Positions 24,229-34,699 of a stretch of 64,000 bases of DNA are shown in pieces. The notes beneath the pieces are model-generated. The model was not told the DNA's origin. It was given only the letters and a program-made list of their open reading frames with translations, and did not search any database. The position numbers and the translations under genes were made by a program. Positions within the stretch are counted from its first letter, which is position 1. Each line of letters opens with the position of its first letter. The DNA lies in the NCBI GenBank assembly GCA_021234155.1, contig JAJEKV010000022.1, positions 4,733,852 to 4,797,851 on the forward strand, written 5' to 3'. This stretch comes from Isoetes taiwanensis (Eukaryota; Streptophyta; Lycopodiopsida; Isoetales; Isoetaceae).

Positions 24229-24493
24229 GCCATTAGGGGCGTCGGGACAAGCGGTACCAAAGTCATATTAAACACTATAATGCTTCGGCGGACAAAAGGT
24301 AAAAGTGTGGGATTTTTCTTGTGTTCTTGCACAAATTTTAAGGCTTTATCCTGTTCTTCTCTCAGCAACAATGATTGACAACAAGCCTATTGTCAAGTTA
24401 CCTTCAAGGATTGTAAACTTGGAACAACTAGATTTTGACCGAGAACAACGTCGGTTTTATAATGAACAATTTATAGCGGTAGCATATCTATGA
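24229..24493 (+). pseudogene. SNF2-family helicase-like gene fragment with an intron
   Basis: Exon 1 (to 24298) reads ILNTIMLRRTK. A GT donor at 24299 and an AG acceptor at 24364-24365 frame a 67-bp intron. Exon 2 (from 24366) reads TMIDNKPIVKLPSRIV and then LDFDREQRRFYNEQF. This matches the 'LK.IMLRRTKG..IDG.PI..LPPK.I.L..V.FS.EER.FY' region of RAD5/HLTF-like SNF2 ATPases, between the two helicase lobes. SNF2 proteins are DNA translocases acting on chromatin. Only about 65 residues remain of a protein usually near 1000, and it stops soon after FYNEQF. The retained intron argues for DNA-level capture, not retroposition. Confidence 0.75.
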
Positions 24494-24609
24494 TGATGCA
24501 TGCGCGAGCAACACGCTTTAAATGAAGGCTGCGGGTTGGTCGTCGAGTCTTTTTAGGCGGTATCAATCGCATGCGGCTATTGAATTTGTAATCCTAAAAA
24601 CCATTAACC

Positions 24610-25127
24610 TTCGTATATAAAAATATACGTCACATCGACCACCTACCTATCGTCACATATACATCGACGTGTCATATCGTCACATATACATACCGACGCG
24701 TGTCATATCGCCACATACGCCATATATATCGCATCGACGCGTGTCATATATCGACACATCGTCACATACGTCACATATACGACGCCGCATGTGACGCCAC
24801 GCCGTAAAACATCCACCACCGGCGAGACACGTCGTCCACCAGCGCCAAGCACACCCGGGCGAGACGGATGGGCGGAAACAGCGTATCGTCGCATGCGACG
24901 CCATCGCCGCAAGCGCCCACTGGCGTGACACCCGTCCGTCCACCGGCGCAAGCGCCCACCGGCATGACAGATCGCCACGCCACGGTGTCGACGTCGCACC
25001 ACACGCCGCGATGCGGCGATGTCGCGGCGACGGCGTCGCATTGACGTCGCATGGTGACGTTATTTGCGACGTCACGTCGCACAGACGTCGCAAGCCCACG
25101 TCGCTAAATGTCCATTCTCTTGTTGTG
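24610..25127. repeat. Right CpG-rich array and CACTA-like terminus
   Basis: The left half (about 24610-24790) is a degenerate tandem repeat of CGTCACATATAC and CGACGCGTGTCATATC words. The right half (to 25110) is packed with GTCGCATGCGACGCC and similar words. The last bases, read on the minus strand, are CACAACAAGAGAATGG followed by ACATTTAGCGACG, a CACTA-type end at 25127. Readings of 100-140 residues exist on the minus strand but are low-complexity products of the repeat and are not genes. Confidence 0.65.
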
Positions 25128-25131
25128 ATTA

Positions 25132-25143
25132 TGGTATCAGAGC
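25132..25143 (+). other. Primer binding site of copia 1
   Basis: TGGTATCAGAGC is complementary to the 3' end of plant initiator-methionine tRNA, the usual primer of copia elements. The same sequence occurs, on the minus strand, in copia 2 at 49551-49563. Confidence 0.9.
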
Positions 25144-25234
25144 GGGTAATTTGAAAGAACTTCTTGAAACCAAGAAGAGATTTCTTGAAAGTGGAAGATC
25201 AACCTCTGGGGTTGTAGAGCAGCGAAAAGTTGCA

Positions 25235-25522
25235 ATGTCTGGCATGGCATCTCTACAAATGGATTTGAAAAACTTAGATAAGCTAGACCGAACGAATGCA
25301 ACAATATGGTTCTGGAAAATGCAAGGCATTTTGGAAGAACGGGAAGTCTGGGATGTGGTCTCAGGCATGTTTGCAAAGCCAGGAGAGGCAGCGGCTGCAA
25401 AGAAAGCAGAATGGCAGAAGAAAGATAGCAGGGCCAAAACAACAATGATGTTTGGGTTGAAAGATGGACAAATTCCTCTTGTTCGCTTGAAGGATACGGA
25501 AAGGAGGGCTGGGAGTGCTTAA
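25235..25522 (+). pseudogene. Copia 1 gag, N-terminal part
   Basis: Begins MSGMASLQMDLKNLDKLD, then NATIWFWKMQGILEEREVWD, the copia gag (UBN2/DUF4219-like) pattern 'L...NY..W...M...L....W..V'. Gag forms the virus-like particle in the cytoplasm. The reading is lost after RLKDTERRAGSA at 25522; the continuing gag sequence is in another frame from about 25560. The start at 25235 is chosen because the similarity begins there, although the frame is open further upstream. Confidence 0.8.
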
Positions 25523-25559
25523 AGAAAACGTTTCACCAAAGCACAGCGGCCCAAAAGCT

Positions 25560-26965
25560 CCATCTTTGGCAAAGCTTCTTTGGGGCAAAAATGTTGGAGA
25601 CGGATGATCCGACTGAGCATATAACCAAGATGCAAGGTCTTGCAGATCAACTGGGAGCTCTTCAGCATCCAATTGAAGATGAGGACCTGGCTATGGCGAT
25701 TTTGGCGAGTCTGCCAGATTCGTATCAATCAGTGAAGCAGTCATGTGTGTCGATTGGAGAAAAGATCAGCACCGATGTTGTTTCTGGGGCATTGCTAAAT
25801 ATAGCAAGCCTTAAAAGTTCAGAGCCAGAAACAGCGTTCTTGGCGACAAACGGGGAAAGAAATAAAGGACCCGTTGAATGCTGGAACTGCGGCAAGAAAG
25901 GGCACATTGCTCGCAGATGTAGAAGCAAAGGAGGATCAGAGCGTTCTCAGGGCAAAGAGGATCGCAAGCATACTCCTGATTCTCGAAGGCAGTCAATTGA
26001 CAGAAGCAAAAAAGAAGAGGAGAACAGAAAAAAGGATGGAAACAGAAAGCCATGGACGAACCGTAGGGCATCAGCCCATGTTGCAGAACCTTCTTCTGAT
26101 GAGGAGGACGTACAAAGTGAGGCAGAAGGATACATGGCAACTTGGGATGCTGGCATGTTTTTTGAAACATCCGGTACTAACCAAAGCAAGGTAGTTTTTG
26201 GTGTAAGGGATCCAGATGAAGACGATCTTTGGCCATCTGAGGAAGAAGAGGATTCAGGAAAAGTTGAGGGGTCTTTTTCTTCACATATCTTCAAGACTTT
26301 TCTCAATGATCGATGGAGCATGGCAGTCCATATGGGAGATACTCCAGAGAGACATGCTTACAAGAAGGAGGTAGCGGACAATCCAAAATCAAGCATAGAC
26401 ATAATTGATGGTTCGCACATTGGAGATTCTAGATGTTCACCTGAAGCTCTCGTTGCAGAAATTGAAGCATTAGGGGCATTGGCTGACATACCGCATGGCA
26501 ATCGGTCTTGGTTCCTGGACTCAGGAGCCACTCATGTAATGACCTACTACAAATCGTGGATTAGAGGTCTGCAGCATGTGAGCAAAGATAAGTTTGTGAA
26601 TGGCATAACATCTGGACTGAAAATCGTAGGTGTTGGAGAAATTGATATACAGTTGCTCGAGGGAAGAAAAACGCTCAAAGATGTTCTATATGTTCCTGGG
26701 TTGAAGAAAAATCTGTTGTCACTTTCGAGGCTCACAGATGTAGGACTCATTTCTGTTATCCTGCAGCATGAGACTAATCTTCTTAATCTCCAAGGACGTG
26801 TCATGGCACAAGGAACCAGATTCGGCCATCTCTATCGGTTAGAAGAAAAAACAAAGGGAGAAGCCGAAGCATGTGTGGCTGATTTGGCTGATAGCAAGCT
26901 ACAGTTGTGGCATCAAAGGATGGGGCACATTAATGAGGATCGTCTCAAACGTCTACATCAGCCAA
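25560..26965 (+). pseudogene. Copia 1 gag C-terminus, zinc knuckle, protease, pre-integrase
   Basis: Frame 25591-27096 contains the rest of gag (HITKMQGLADQLGAL, AILASLPDSYQSV), a CCHC knuckle CWNCGKKGHIARRC near 25880, and a basic/acidic linker. It then has an aspartic protease with WFLDSGATHVM near 26510 (D-S-G active-site triad) and the GAG-pre-integrase HWHQ-type motif LWHQRMGHINEDRLKRL near 26905. The frame then shifts near 26965 into the integrase frame. These pieces bind RNA and cut the polyprotein. No start codon of its own is needed; it is part of a gag-pol polyprotein. Confidence 0.9.
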
Positions 26966-26966
26966 T

Positions 26967-28076
26967 ATGGTGGAGGGTTTGCACTTTGATTCCAAACAAA
27001 CGTTGCCGGTGTGTGATGGTTGCATTGTTGCAAAGCAAACCCATAAACCTGCATCCACAAAACCAGGGACCAGAGCTACTCAAAGACTCGGCTTAGTTCA
27101 TGCAGATATCAGCGGTCCTACTCCGGTCTCCAGCCTAGCTGGATCAAGGTATTTCTTTGTGCTAGTTGATGATTTCAGCAGGAAGGCATTTATATATCTT
27201 CTTAAAACAAGATCAGAGGTATGCCACTGGTTTGTTGTATGGAAGAATGAGGTAGAAAAAGAAACAGGAGATCAGCTTCGCATCCTTCGTAGCGACAATG
27301 CTCAAGAGTTTTTATCCAAAGCTCTTACAAGTGAGCTTCAAAAGGATGGAGTCAAACGTCAATTGTCTATTCCTCATGAACAGCACCAAAATGGATTGGC
27401 TGAGCGGAAGATCCGTACATTGAAGGAAAGTGCTCGGAGTATGCTCAGATTTGCAGGTCTATCAGACATGTTTTGGGGAGAGGCCATCATGACAGCAGCT
27501 TATATACAAAATAGGGCTCCAACCGTGGCTGTGAAGAATTGCACACCAGAAGAAGCATGGTCAGGCAAAAAGCCTGATGTAACACATCTTAGAGTTTTTG
27601 GATGTCCAGCTTATGCCTATGTCTCACCCAATATAAGAGGAAAAATGGATGATCATGCGCGTAGGTGCATCTTTATAGGTTATTGTGCAGAAAGCAAGGG
27701 ATACAGGTTGATTGATGGTCAAACACGTAAGCTGATTAAAAGTCGTAGTGTCATCTTTGATGAACAAGCTCTGCAGGCTATTGGAATTTTTAGAGCTCAT
27801 GTTGATAGTGGACTGTTTCAATCTCCTGATCATAGCAAACTTTGGCTGGAGCTAGATGTCCCAGCAATCACGGAAGATCTAGTACATGGAGCACCAGCAT
27901 GCGAAGAACAAGTCCCTTATGTTGCCACAAGCAGGTCTGATATGCCAGTAGATATACATGTCCCTAGTGATGCCACGAGCAGGCCTGATACACCAGCAGA
28001 TATTGCACTCAGAAGTGAGTACGATTTATCTGCGTTTCAAGATAAGCAGATAAATCCGCTTCTTGAGGCTAGTTGA
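26967..28076 (+). pseudogene. Copia 1 integrase
   Basis: Contains a zinc-binding end (CDGCIVAKQ). The catalytic core follows, with LVHADISGPTPVSSLAGSRY (first Asp), LRSDNAQEF (second Asp) and HEQHQNGLAERKIRT (Glu), so the D,D,E triad is visible. Next come the copia GKKP motif SGKKPDVTHLRVFGCPAYAY and a C-terminal IFIGY. Integrase inserts the cDNA into the genome. After about residue 350 the frame runs into repeat A (28018) and stops at 28076; the normal linker to reverse transcriptase is interrupted there by the large insertion. Confidence 0.92.
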
Positions 28077-28159
28077 ATGGTCCTCTATAGTATTTATATT
28101 CATCTTGTTATGAGTCATCCTTATCAGCCGTTTGATAGCCTCTCCCCTTTAGTCAATTG
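28018..28159 (+). repeat. Direct repeat A, first copy (142 bp)
   Basis: Identical, as far as I can align by eye, to 33022-33163. It begins AGTACGATTTATCTGCG and ends CCTTTAGTCAATTG. The first copy lies at the junction between copia integrase and the T-rich insertion. Confidence 0.92.
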
Positions 28160-31100
28160 CCAATTTGCGCTTAAGCTCTTTCTCTTTCATAGCGTGGTTT
28201 TGTCCTCTCTACGTCCTGGATTGTGGTTTCTTTGCCGATAAGCAATTTGATCTTTGAGATTTAGGATTTAGTCCGGCTACCATTACCTATAACCGCCGCT
28301 CCAGTGTTCTCATAGATTGTCTTCATGCCTTAGGGCTTCATTTTTCGATGGTCCCGTCTCAGACGGCACAAAACTTTATACATCAAAGCATAGCGGAGTT
28401 CTTAACAGTTTTGGGTAGAAGGAGGCAGGAAAGTCCCGTCTTTACGATGTCGACAGGCTGAAGTTGCAATCGGTGGATTCTGGAATGCCAAGTCGTAGGT
28501 AAGTTTTTTACTCCAGGTCATCTTTCTGAAGTTTTAACCCAGGATCTGAATCAGCCATTCTGAGTGGTGTACTTTCGATGAGTGATTTGCCGCTTTCTGT
28601 TATTTTTGCAAGCGATGCAGTTTAGGATCTCCACTAGACGCCTTTTTCTCCTTGTCTTCTTTCTCTCGGTGCTTTCTTCCATGCATCAAAGTGCTTCGTG
28701 GATTGCCTTATCATGATTTCTTATGCAAATACTCTATTCCGTTGCGTTCTGATATATTGACCACTGTGCAAGTTCTCAGATAGTGCATGCCAGGTCCGAC
28801 TTAATGCCTATCTATAGATCAGTGCTTGTTTTTCCGTCATCTATTGTTTTTTAGAAAGTCTTGTTATTTCCACTTGTGTCACCGACCTGCTATTGTCTAA
28901 TTCGATTTTTTGTTCCATAAGCACTCATGGCGGCAGTGGATCTGACGTCTGCTTGGCCACTCCATTTTTTGAAGAGCGAGTAGAGCTTACCAGTTCGCTT
29001 CTTTAGTGAGCCACCAGTAACGACTAACACCTTTCTTCTAGCTTGACTCAGGAGGCTTTTGTTGGTGGTATTCTTCTTATGGCCTTCGTGAGCAGGCTCC
29101 CAGACATGTAATCCTAGTATAGCTGTCTTGATTGCCTATTAATTTCCGTGTTTAATCCTGCTGTATGAAGCAAGTTGCAACAAATTTCACTAGAGATTCT
29201 TGATTGCCTCCTAAGTTTTGTGTTTACGCTTGCTATGAAGCTAGTGGTAGAGGTCTGCATTGTATTGCCGCTATGCACTAACTTTACATTGGCATTAAAT
29301 TTTCTTTTAGTACTTTGCGTGCTACAAGGTGATCCATGGTATTCTCTGGCTTGAGCAACACTAATCTATTTAACCTTCTTCTCTTGTTACATGGAGACCG
29401 CGTTGGTTTGCTGTTCGGGCAATATTTGATCTGACACTATCTTATTGAACATTCGGTTCTTTTTCTCTGAAGATAAGTCAAATATATTCAGTTTCTCGTA
29501 TTCGGCAGGTGCTCCACTTGTTACTTTTGATTTGTGGAGCATGCACTTTTACTTGCTGCAGAAGAGCAGTGTTCAACTTTAAATTCATATAGTTCATGTT
29601 TGTTTACATGTGCTAATACTGTTTTGGTGCTTAGATAGACTACGCCTGCAGATAAACTAATGTATTGGTTACATTTTCTTGGGCTAAAGTATGTTCTGCA
29701 TTGTTCTAATTAACTCTGGCTATAGTCTGCACACCCATCCTTGACTTTTTGCACCTTTATAGGTTGGTTATAGAGTTCAGCTTCACATATTTTTTTTTGT
29801 ACATAGTTCTAGCTTTCAGATATTTCAGTCATTTTTTATGTTTTTTGGATGTTCATGTTGTTGGTTCAGGAGTATGACTTGCAGTTCAGCGGATTCGGAG
29901 TTCCTTTTGGCGGCGCATAGAATAATGATGGCAGTTTAGAATCTACTTAATCAAGTTTATCTGTTTATTCTCAATCCAATTCAAAGCTAATGTCATGTGG
30001 TGGTTGCAAGTGCTTGCTAGTGTAACATTGCTACCATTCAGAATGAACGTGGAGGCAAGGTATACATGGTATGCCAACTATAAGAGAACGTATCATGAAT
30101 ATCAGGAGATTTAGGACAGGCTATTGAGGAAGGCATGTTTTGCTTGTGTCGTTATTCTTATTCTTGTCACAATGTTGTAGACCTGTGCTAGATGCAGTGC
30201 AGTTGCATATTGGATATGATGCCCCTTTAAATGATACACTCACAGATTCTGATTGAACTATAAGAAATGCCTTGTTATATGATAGAATAAAATTGTCCAT
30301 TGTTTGTATTACTGTGGCCTGAACCCCAACTGGTACAGATCTTGCTATACGACATTTCATATACCAGTCACAACAGGTTTGTCTTCCTATAGTTCAGTAA
30401 TGCATATAAAAGAAGGATAGGCTTCAGAAGGTATATGAGAGGTAGTTTGCTAAGAAATGGTGTCGTTTTTTGCATTTAAGGTTTTTAAGGATATTTGGCA
30501 GTGAATGCTAGGCGTCAGTAGTTTTCTTGTTGTATTTTCACTTGTTTTAATTGAAAGTTTATTACGTTTGCAGTATGTGGCTCTTTGGTCAAGTCGTTGA
30601 GTTCTTATGCTTGGAATATTGTTCAAGTTGTCGATTTTGCCAATTTCTTGTCCTATACAGCAGATTTAAGATTGCTCCTTTGGATGCTTAGGCGTTTGTG
30701 CAAACAAGTTGTTAAGGTTTTATTTTCTCAGTGTGTTGTGTTGCTAAATACTTTGTCTTACAGTGTCACATTCGTAACAGATGCTCCTAGAACTTTAGGC
30801 TCTAAGATCCTAGGTGCCATACTTCACATGATGCTAGATTAACATTTTCTCGCTTTTTTAAAGTGTCACATTTCATGCATTATACATCCGCTTTATGTTT
30901 GATATTGAGATGCTTGCTTTATGTTTGATACTGAGATGCTTGTTAATATTAAGAATATGGTGTCGAGCATGATTTGTAACTTGTAGTGTGTTTAGAAATG
31001 TCATATTCCCATGCTTCACATTTTTATCTGTCGACCTTGCTATTAAATTCCTCCTCTTCAGCCCTAGACCAAGACCTCATATGTTTTATGGTGGAGGTTT

Positions 31101-32966
31101 ATAGATTTTTCTTGTCCCATGGCCTTGAGCGATGTAAGAGTTTTAAGTTCTCATGTTCGACATTGGTGGCTTAGTCATATAGATGTGGTTATAGCATGGT
31201 GTTGGAAGTTTGGTCCCATGAAGAGTAATTGTGACATGTCAAGTTTTTGACTTATGAGCAAGTTTTGATTTGCGACTTCCACTTTTATTCTGCGATGTAC
31301 GTTTTAGAGTTTTATTGCTCGGGTTACTTCTCTCAACGGTCACACACGGGGGTACATTGACTCATTTTAGGAGTTGGTGTTTCATAAGTGAACCTTTACT
31401 TGGAGTTTGTTCTGGTTAGCATCTTAGTTACGTTTCCTTAGCTACTCATGGACTAGTCTCTTGTGTTTCCATTTAGTCATGGCTTTGTCTAGTTTGTAAT
31501 TTCCTTCACACGTTTATTCATTATTTGAGACGTTATTGCTTGATATGAGTATTGCTTAAGGGCTGATGATCTACATATATGAGTGTCTAGTTTTGGGTGG
31601 TTTATGCATTAAGCTTGGAGTCTTAATGCTTTGCATGTTGAATTGTTTCCATTATCTAAGTTGGATAGTTCTTGGATTTCTTTGAGTGTTGAGTTAACTC
31701 TTTGTGCCTTTTTCTTGTTTTGGCATAACTTGTGTACCGATTTGTTTAGTTTTGATAATGACTTCAAGGTTTTGTGCACTCATTTCATATGGCTTAGTGA
31801 CTTTCATACAAGCTGGAGAATCCCTTGTTGAAGTTTCATGTGCTCGGGCTTGGTATTGGTGGCTCAGTGATACTTACATTTGGTTGTGGTAAAGTGTTGG
31901 GGAAGTTTGGTTCTCATGAGGGTAGTTATTGGCATATAAATAGTCTTTGTTTGAGTTGTCATTTTTTAAATTTGAGTTTTGTACCTCCTTGGTTGTTGAG
32001 ATTTCTTGGTTGAGTGCAACTATGCATCTTTACTTGGTTTTAGTTTATCGGGTTTGGGGGAGTGCTTAAGATTCTCTTTTGTGAGTGGCCACATTCTCAT
32101 TAGGATGATTATTGGGAGATTTTTGGGTTCCTATCATTATTTGCTTCAGTAGGGTTATCTAGTTAGGCGGGTCGTTTCAAGATAATTATGTTATAAATTA
32201 GGAATTAGTGGTTGAGGATGTAGAGAGTTGCTATAGCTCATGACTTACTTATTCCATAGGGAGGTTGGCCTTGTGAGATGGTAGTATATGGGAGGCACCA
32301 TAGTAGAAAGTGTAGGGTAGTGTGAGGTTAGATTTGGTTATTGATAATATCAATGTTGCTTTGATTAGTTGAAGTGCCTTCGAATTTGGGACCTCCTTTT
32401 TGTTGCTCCTTCTATTTTAAGTTTGAAGAGTTTGCTCCCTTGTGTCTTGGCCATACACCTTGCTTCACTATGGTTTTTGTAAATTATTCTATGTTCCTCT
32501 TTTGTTTTGTCCCTTCTTCTTACAAGCCGGATTGGACTTTGTTTGGTTTTTTTTTCACTCTTATTTGGTATTTGGAGGTTTAAGTGTGACTTGGTTACAC
32601 TTGGGTAGTTGTGCTTCTCCAGGATGTTTTATAATTTGACTCATGCTCTTTGTGCTGCATTTAGTAACTTAAACACGATAAAATTTGTGGGAATTGGTCT
32701 TGATTATGTTGAACTTTACATGTTGGATGCGTATTTCCTTCATTGCTCTATGGTTAATTGTTGCATTTGCATTGCTCCCTTGGCTTAATCTCTTGCTCCT
32801 ATTTCTCTGCCTCCCTGGCATTAAGTGTGGCCTCAGACCTTTACCTTCTCTTGCAGTGTCTGTTTAGTTATACGTCTGGTTGGCTCTTGATCTTCAGAGC
32901 AACTTGTCTAGATTTGGTTAGATTTTGGAGAGGAGGTCGTTAGGTTCTTCCTTTTCTGCCTCTTTT
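28160..32966 (+). other. T-rich interior of the long insertion copy, no gene
   Basis: Non-coding. T greatly exceeds A on the plus strand throughout. A loosely conserved segment built around GTTGGAAGTTTGGTCCCATGA (21 nt; shown only to locate it near 31200) recurs near 31897 as a diverged form, about 690 bp later. A TTGAGTGCAACTA word near 32012 also appears in repeat B. The interior may therefore be built from old ~0.7 kb tandem units. Confidence 0.4.
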
Positions 32967-33023
32967 TTCAGCATGGTTGTTTGGTTGTGTTGGTTTCTGT
33001 TGAGTGCAACTAGGCTCTAGAAG
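32967..33023 (+). repeat. Direct repeat B, first copy (57 bp)
   Basis: From TTCAGCATGGTTGTTTGG to GGCTCTAGAAG. Identical to 33917-33973. It directly joins repeat A' at 33022. Confidence 0.92.
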
Positions 33024-33163
33024 TACGATTTATCTGCGTTTCAAGATAAGCAGATAAATCCGCTTCTTGAGGCTAGTTGAATGGTCCTCTATAGTATTTA
33101 TATTCATCTTGTTATGAGTCATCCTTATCAGCCGTTTGATAGCCTCTCCCCTTTAGTCAATTG
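33022..33163 (+). repeat. Direct repeat A', second copy (142 bp)
   Basis: Identical to 28018-28159; sequence diverges immediately after AGTCAATTG. Confidence 0.92.
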
Positions 33164-33916
33164 TCCCACCCACCCACCCTTATTCTCTTTGTCTTAGATT
33201 TTTTGTTCATCATGTTCAGATCCTAACTCGTGTTGTGGGAGCTTGTCTTGAGCAGTGCTAGCCTTCCTCGCTAAGAGTTTTGGTTCATGTGCTATTGTGA
33301 GAAGCTCGCTTTTTTTCCATTCTTTGTTGTATAGATGCATCTTGTATGTCCTAAGGATGAAAGGATGACCTTTATGTCTGAGTATGTCATTTTTTGCACT
33401 CTTGATGTGTAGAGTTTGGAGGGTCCTTGTGGAGGGTCTTCGCACAGAGAATAATGGCCCCCGTGCCATGTAATGGCGTTGTGTTTTGGAGCGGCGACCC
33501 TCGTGCCAAGGTTGTGACCTGGGGGAGTGGCCCTCGTGCCAAGGATATAGTAGCCCTCGTGCCAAGAATCGGCCCGCGTCTGTGTTGTTTCTTCTTTTTG
33601 CAGGTTTTGCTCATGGATGGATTTGGATTTAGGATCATGGTGTGGTTCGTTTTGGTTACGACATTAAGGGCTTGGCTAGGCTCTTGGCTCATTGGGGTCG
33701 TGATCTAGACTTTAGCTGCGAGGGCATATAAACCTTCATACGAAGCTTATTCGAGTTTATAGATATTCTTTGTGGCAAATTAATGATTTTTGTACGCCCA
33801 AAAAGGCCGGTGTGCGCATAAGGGTTTAGTGAAAGTGATGATTTGTCATTAACATGAGGAAGTGTTGTAATATTGATTTGAAAATAAGGGGGAGGGCCAT
33901 ATGGCTCATTCATTCA
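33164..33916 (+). other. Interior of the short insertion copy, no gene
   Basis: 753 bp, unlike the interior of the long copy. It has a CCCACC run at the left, four copies of a 'CCYCGTGCCA' word (near 33460, 33506, 33531 and 33553), a TATAAA at 33729 and a purine run AAAATAAGGGGGAGGG near 33881. No gene was recognised. Confidence 0.45.
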
Positions 33917-33973
33917 TTCAGCATGGTTGTTTGGTTGTGTTGGTTTCTGTTGAGTGCAACTAGGCTCTAGAAG
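33917..33973 (+). repeat. Direct repeat B', second copy (57 bp)
   Basis: Identical to 32967-33023. Copia 1 sequence resumes immediately after it. Confidence 0.92.
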
Positions 33974-34690
33974 CCCCTGTTGAATGCGTCCAATGCATCA
34001 CGTAGATCTACAAGAACTCCTAAGCCCATAGTTCGCTGGCTGGATTATATTCAACAAAGGACTTCGGCAAGTTTGGCTACGGCATCTCTTCAAGAGGAGG
34101 AACTGTTGAAAGATTATGCAGCATGGTGGCAGGAAGATCTTGAAGAAATCTGTGCATGTACTGCTTTCTCCACGGATTTGCTAGAACCACTCACCGTGCA
34201 AGAAGCACTTCGTGGATCAGATGCCACTCATTGGCGGCATGCAATGCAAGAGGAGATCAATGCGATGCAAGAAACTGAGGCATGGGAACTCACAAAACTT
34301 CCTCCAGGCCGCAAACCGGTAAGTTGCAAGTGGGTATTTCGGATCAAAACTAAGGGAGATGGCACGGTGGATAGATATAGAGCGAGATTAGTAGCTCATG
34401 GTTTTTCACAAATGCCCGGAGTAGATTTTGATGAGACCATTTCCCCCGTGGCCAAGATGACATCGATTCGAGTTGTTCTTGCACTAGCAGCGCAAGAAGA
34501 TTTTGAGATTCAACAAATGGATGTGAAAACAGCCTTCCTAAATGGAGATTTAGAGGAGGAGATTTACATGCAGTAGCCGCCAGAATTTGAGGAAAAAGGC
34601 AAAGAAGATCTGGTCTGCAGGTTGAAACGAGCTTTGTACGGGTTAAAACAAAGTCCCCGGGCATGGTATAAGAAAATTGATCAGTTCTTT
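33974..34690 (+). pseudogene. Copia 1 reverse transcriptase, N-terminal half
   Basis: Starts with the RRSTRTPKPIVRWLDY linker and enters the RVT_2 domain: EEINAMQETEAWELTKLPPG, SCKWVFRIK, RYRARLVAHGFSQ, DFDETISPVAKM and QMDVKTAFLNGDLEEEIYM. A TAG stop at 34574-34576 breaks the frame in the sequence 'EEIYMQ*PP'. The same frame continues with [19 protein letters not shown] frameshift follows near 34690. This half includes the first catalytic Asp, in the DVKTAFLNG motif. Confidence 0.92.
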
Positions 34691-34699
34691 AAAGCGATC

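Larger units (their letters stand above)
14247..25127 (-). mobile_element. Decayed CACTA (En/Spm)-like domain with host-gene fragments
   Basis: Proposed as one element or two adjacent ones. The right edge, read on the minus strand, begins CACAACAAGAGAATGG and runs into ATTTAGCGACG, which fits the usual CACTACAAGAAAA...TTTAGCGACG style of plant CACTA ends. The left edge has AACTAAAAATGTGTTTTAA followed by GCGTCGC, a similar but degraded layout. GTCGCATGCGACG-type arrays lie at the left edge, at 20680-20965 and at the right edge. Inside, on the minus strand, are TNP2, DUF4218 and DUF4216 remnants. Fragments resembling SET, B3 and SNF2 genes lie further right. No 3-bp target duplication is visible, and the middle array could mark a boundary between two elements. 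The transposase content is well supported; the exact limits are inferred. Confidence 0.6.
28020..33973 (+). mobile_element. ~6 kb non-coding insertion in copia 1 (A-X-B-A'-Y-B')
   Basis: Interrupts copia 1 between integrase and reverse transcriptase. Its left and right edges recur in the middle. Repeat A starts both the long part (28018) and the short part (33022); repeat B ends both the long part (32967-33023) and the short part (33917-33973). This reads as two head-to-tail copies sharing termini, one of 5.0 kb and one of 0.95 kb with different internal DNA. The long part is strongly T-rich on the plus strand and has no credible gene; the longest readings (60-85 residues) are hydrophobic low-complexity. 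No transposase, LTR, PBS or reverse transcriptase was found. An AGAAG word lies at 28011-28015 and 33969-33973 and could be a 5-bp target duplication. The element class is unknown to me. Confidence 0.65.

Noticed and set aside
24680-25099. Arg-rich minus-strand readings of 100-140 residues at the right CpG array
   Set aside because: They arise from the GTCGCATGCGACG-type repeat and overlap each other in several frames; no domain is visible.
25132-25143. tRNA gene suggested by the TGGTATCAGAGC word
   Set aside because: It is a primer binding site; no cloverleaf or B-box context surrounds it, and gag follows directly.
30585-30842. Small hydrophobic readings in the T-rich insertion (60-85 residues)
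   Set aside because: T-rich DNA gives Leu/Phe/Ser-rich frames by composition, and none has a recognisable motif or a consistent start context.
28018-33163. The 142-bp repeats A and A' as LTRs of one element
   Set aside because: They lack TG...CA ends, no PBS or polypurine tract lies next to them, and repeat B pairs with them in an A-B-A'-B' order that an LTR pair would not explain.
32967-33973. Helitron 3' end at the CTCTAG of repeat B
   Set aside because: CTAG is present, but the only nearby hairpin is a 4-bp GTTG/CAAC stem and the following base is A, not T. It does not meet the Helitron signature seen at 57485.
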